From positions 1 to 7,723 of the forward strand of contig JAUZOB010000156.1 in the NCBI GenBank assembly GCA_030706665.1: a stretch of 7,723 bases of DNA, given 5' to 3'. This stretch comes from Bacteroidota bacterium (GTDB lineage: Bacteria > Bacteroidota > Bacteroidia > Bacteroidales > Prolixibacteraceae). Each line of letters begins with the position of its first letter. Position 1 is the stretch's first letter. Under the pieces are notes generated by a model. The model saw only the letters and a program-made list of their open reading frames with translations, was not told the origin of the DNA and searched no databases. Of this stretch, positions 6,262-7,723 are shown piece by piece. A program made the translations under genes and the position numbers.

Positions 6262-6281
6262 ATTTTTCCCATCTTTCGTTG

Positions 6282-6289
6282 TAAAGTTA
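6282..6289 (-). promoter_or_regulatory. Candidate -7 box for the aroB-aroA unit
   Basis: On the minus strand this reads TAACTTTA followed by CAACG, seven of eight matches to TAnnTTTG. It lies about 20 bp before the aroB ATG, the same short leader seen for mnmA. No convincing -33 TTTG is found at the expected spacing, so the call is tentative. Confidence 0.35.
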
Positions 6290-6336
6290 TAACAATTTAG
6301 TATTTTAAATCCATTGTTTTTAATTGCTCAATAATC

Positions 6337-6828
6337 ATGGAAAATCCTGAAAAGGGTCTTATTCTGGAAAACTCTGGCACTGTCAAATTAATTCGTATCC
6401 TATTCTATCTTGTTGGAGCCATGTATGTCATTGCTTTGATTGGCTTTTACTGGTTTAAGCTCAACAATTGGTTAATAGGAGCTTCGGTATTGTTTGCCCT
6501 TGATTTACTTTCTTTTGCATGGTTAAATTATCATTATATCAGTTTTTCGATTGAAAAGAATCAGTTTGTTTTGCGCTATTATTCTGTCATCAGTCTTTTC
6601 AGTCGACAATATCATGAGATTGAGTTTCCGCTCAGACGATTGTTAAGCTATAAAATCAGAAACTTTCTTTTCGGAATAAAAGCGGAACTTATACTTGAAA
6701 TAATAACTCCAAAAGGGAAGGCTGTATATCCTCCTGTAAATATATCGGCATTAACTACTGATCAAAAGAGGATATTGGAAGAAGAGATCCAGAATTTGAT
6801 TATTAAAAATCATGTCGAACGAAATTAG
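6337..6828 (+). CDS. Two-TM membrane protein with a C-terminal soluble domain, function unknown
   Basis: 163 residues. A short polar N-terminus (1-16) is followed by two hydrophobic segments: LIRILFYLVGAMYVIALIGFYWF at about 18-40 and WLIGASVLFALDLLSFAWL at about 45-63. The rest is a soluble, beta-rich stretch (YISFSIEKNQFVLRYYSVI, AELILEIITPKGKAVYPPV) ending in a charged helix (TTDQKRILEEEIQNLIIKN). This arrangement of paired TM helices plus a small beta domain recalls bacterial PH-like membrane proteins, but I cannot confirm the family by eye. The last 17 bases overlap the start of dprA, so the two genes are probably co-transcribed and translationally coupled. Whether this reflects a shared role in DNA uptake or just compact packing cannot be told from the window. 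Confidence 0.7.
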   Translation: MENPEKGLILENSGTVKLIRILFYLVGAMYVIALIGFYWFKLNNWLIGASVLFALDLLSFAWLNYHYISFSIEKNQFVLRYYSVISLFSRQYHEIEFPLRRLLSYKIRNFLFGIKAELILEIITPKGKAVYPPVNISALTTDQKRILEEEIQNLIIKNHVERN

Positions 6829-7723
6829 ATATGCGATTGCATTATCTCTTATCCCACGGATAGGACCTTTGGTATCTCAAAAGCTCATTGCTGCAATAGG
6901 AAGTGTTGATGGTATATTTCATGAGTCAGCCGGAAAACTTCTTAAAATTCCAGGGATTGGAGAAGCGCTGGTTTCCAGACTGACTTCCGGAGAAGTACTG
7001 AAGAAGGCGGATTTGGAAATGAATTTTATCAGCAAAAACAATATCAAGCCTTTCTTTTATTTCAATTCCGATTATCCCCGGCGACTAAAAATGTGTTCCG
7101 ATGCTCCCTTGTTACTTTATTTCAGAGGAAATGCAGAGTTTAACCAATCGAAGGTAATTAGCATTGTCGGAACACGGAGTGCTACGGCATACGGAAGAGA
7201 ATTGTGTGTCAAGTTGCTGGATGAATTGCATGACGCCGGATATCAGGTTTTAGTGGTGAGCGGACTGGCATATGGAATCGACTCTTATGCTCATAAAACA
7301 TCGTTAAAGAATAAGATGCCAACCGTGGGAGTTTTGGGTCATGGTTTGGATAAGCTTTATCCTCCAAATCACGGAGGTATTGCACGAGAAATGATTAAAA
7401 ACGGAGGTCTGCTTACTGAATTTCCCTCCGGTTCAAAGATTGATCCTAAGAATTTTGTCAGGAGAAATCGTATTATCGCCGGCTTAGCTGATGCAACCAT
7501 TGTTATTGAATCAGGGATGAAAGGAGGCTCGCTGGTTACTGCATCATTGGCTTCTTCCTATAACAGGGATATTTTCGCTTTCCCCGGTCGTTGCGGAGAT
7601 ATTTACTCATCAGGATGTAATAATCTCATTAAAAATAACCAGGCTGCATTAATTGAATCTGCAAAAGACCTTGCATTTAATCTTGGATGGGATGAACCTG
7701 CGGTAGAGATTAAACATGTTGAA
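6812..7723 (+). CDS. dprA: DNA-processing protein DprA (Smf), 3' end outside the window
   Basis: DprA binds incoming single-stranded DNA during natural transformation, protects it and loads RecA. It acts in the cytoplasm and is widespread even in bacteria not known to be competent. 304 residues are visible and the frame is still open at the last base. The N-terminal part (about 1-65) has helix-hairpin-helix-like segments, SLIPRIGPLVSQKLI and LLKIPGIGEALVSRL. The Rossmann-like DprA domain follows, with IVGTRSATAYG (118-128), VVSGLAYGIDSYAH (148-161), VGVLGHGLDKLYPPNH (172-187), LLTEFPSG (200-207), FVRRNRIIAGLADATIVIES (215-234), GGSLVTASLA (238-247) and a later FAFPGR. The C-terminal winged-helix domain seen in many DprA proteins would lie beyond the window. 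The ATG at 6812 gives MSNEIRYAIALSLIP, a normal start, and overlaps the preceding gene by 17 nt. Confidence 0.95.
   Translation, partial: MSNEIRYAIALSLIPRIGPLVSQKLIAAIGSVDGIFHESAGKLLKIPGIGEALVSRLTSGEVLKKADLEMNFISKNNIKPFFYFNSDYPRRLKMCSDAPLLLYFRGNAEFNQSKVISIVGTRSATAYGRELCVKLLDELHDAGYQVLVVSGLAYGIDSYAHKTSLKNKMPTVGVLGHGLDKLYPPNHGGIAREMIKNGGLLTEFPSGSKIDPKNFVRRNRIIAGLADATIVIESGMKGGSLVTASLASSYNRDIFAFPGRCGDIYSSGCNNLIKNNQAALIESAKDLAFNLGWDEPAVEIKHVE

Noticed and set aside
5338..6292. Long plus-strand open frames (5338-5748, 5792-6292, 5884-6117) antisense to aroB
   Set aside because: aroB is unambiguous on the minus strand with all catalytic motifs intact. These frames are antisense shadows without recognisable domains.
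1..7723. CRISPR arrays, insertion sequences, tRNA or rRNA genes, prophage or toxin-antitoxin genes
   Set aside because: I looked for regularly spaced repeats, transposase motifs, terminal inverted repeats with target duplications and tRNA cloverleaf signatures, and saw none. All recognised genes are typical chromosomal genes.

Overview
The window looks like chromosomal DNA of a Bacteroidota bacterium, most likely Bacteroidales or a close relative. The evidence is the AT-rich base composition, the lack of Shine-Dalgarno sequences before most starts, a clear Bacteroidota-type -7 box (TACCTTTG) before mnmA, and lipoproteins with an acidic run after the lipidated cysteine. The AroA, AroB, MnmA and DprA sequences also read like Bacteroidota versions from memory. 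No database search was possible, so genus and species are left open.

Layout from left to right: the 3' end of a multi-pass membrane protein (+, 1-372); a 313-bp gene-free stretch with two strong inverted repeats (471-510 and 579-618); a minus-strand lipoprotein with a divergent polysaccharide-deacetylase-like (CE4/NodB) domain (686-1714); a 234-bp divergent intergenic region with repeated GATAAAAG half-sites and a candidate promoter; a small plus-strand lipoprotein of unknown function with a possible surface-export signal (1949-2446); mnmA (+, 2533-3705); a convergent intergenic region with two more hairpins (3763-3816 and 3874-3938); the minus-strand pair aroB-aroA (6261 down to 3959); a short divergent promoter region; and a plus-strand pair made of a two-TM membrane protein (6337-6828) and the 5' part of dprA (6812 to the window end).

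Functionally this is mostly housekeeping. MnmA performs the 2-thiolation of U34 in the tRNAs for Lys, Glu and Gln. AroB and AroA are the second and sixth steps of the shikimate pathway to chorismate and are probably co-transcribed, with a 5-nt gap. DprA protects incoming single-stranded DNA and loads RecA during natural transformation. The less familiar material is the left third: a membrane protein fragment and two lipoproteins I cannot assign to a pathway, separated by hairpin-rich intergenic DNA.

I see no CRISPR array, transposase, tRNA/rRNA gene, phage gene or recognisable defence system. I do not think the window holds a new multi-gene system. The items most worth a second look are the altered metal-site motif of the deacetylase-like lipoprotein, the paired hairpins in both convergent intergenic regions, the repeat cluster at 1743-1815, and a charged insertion in MnmA.
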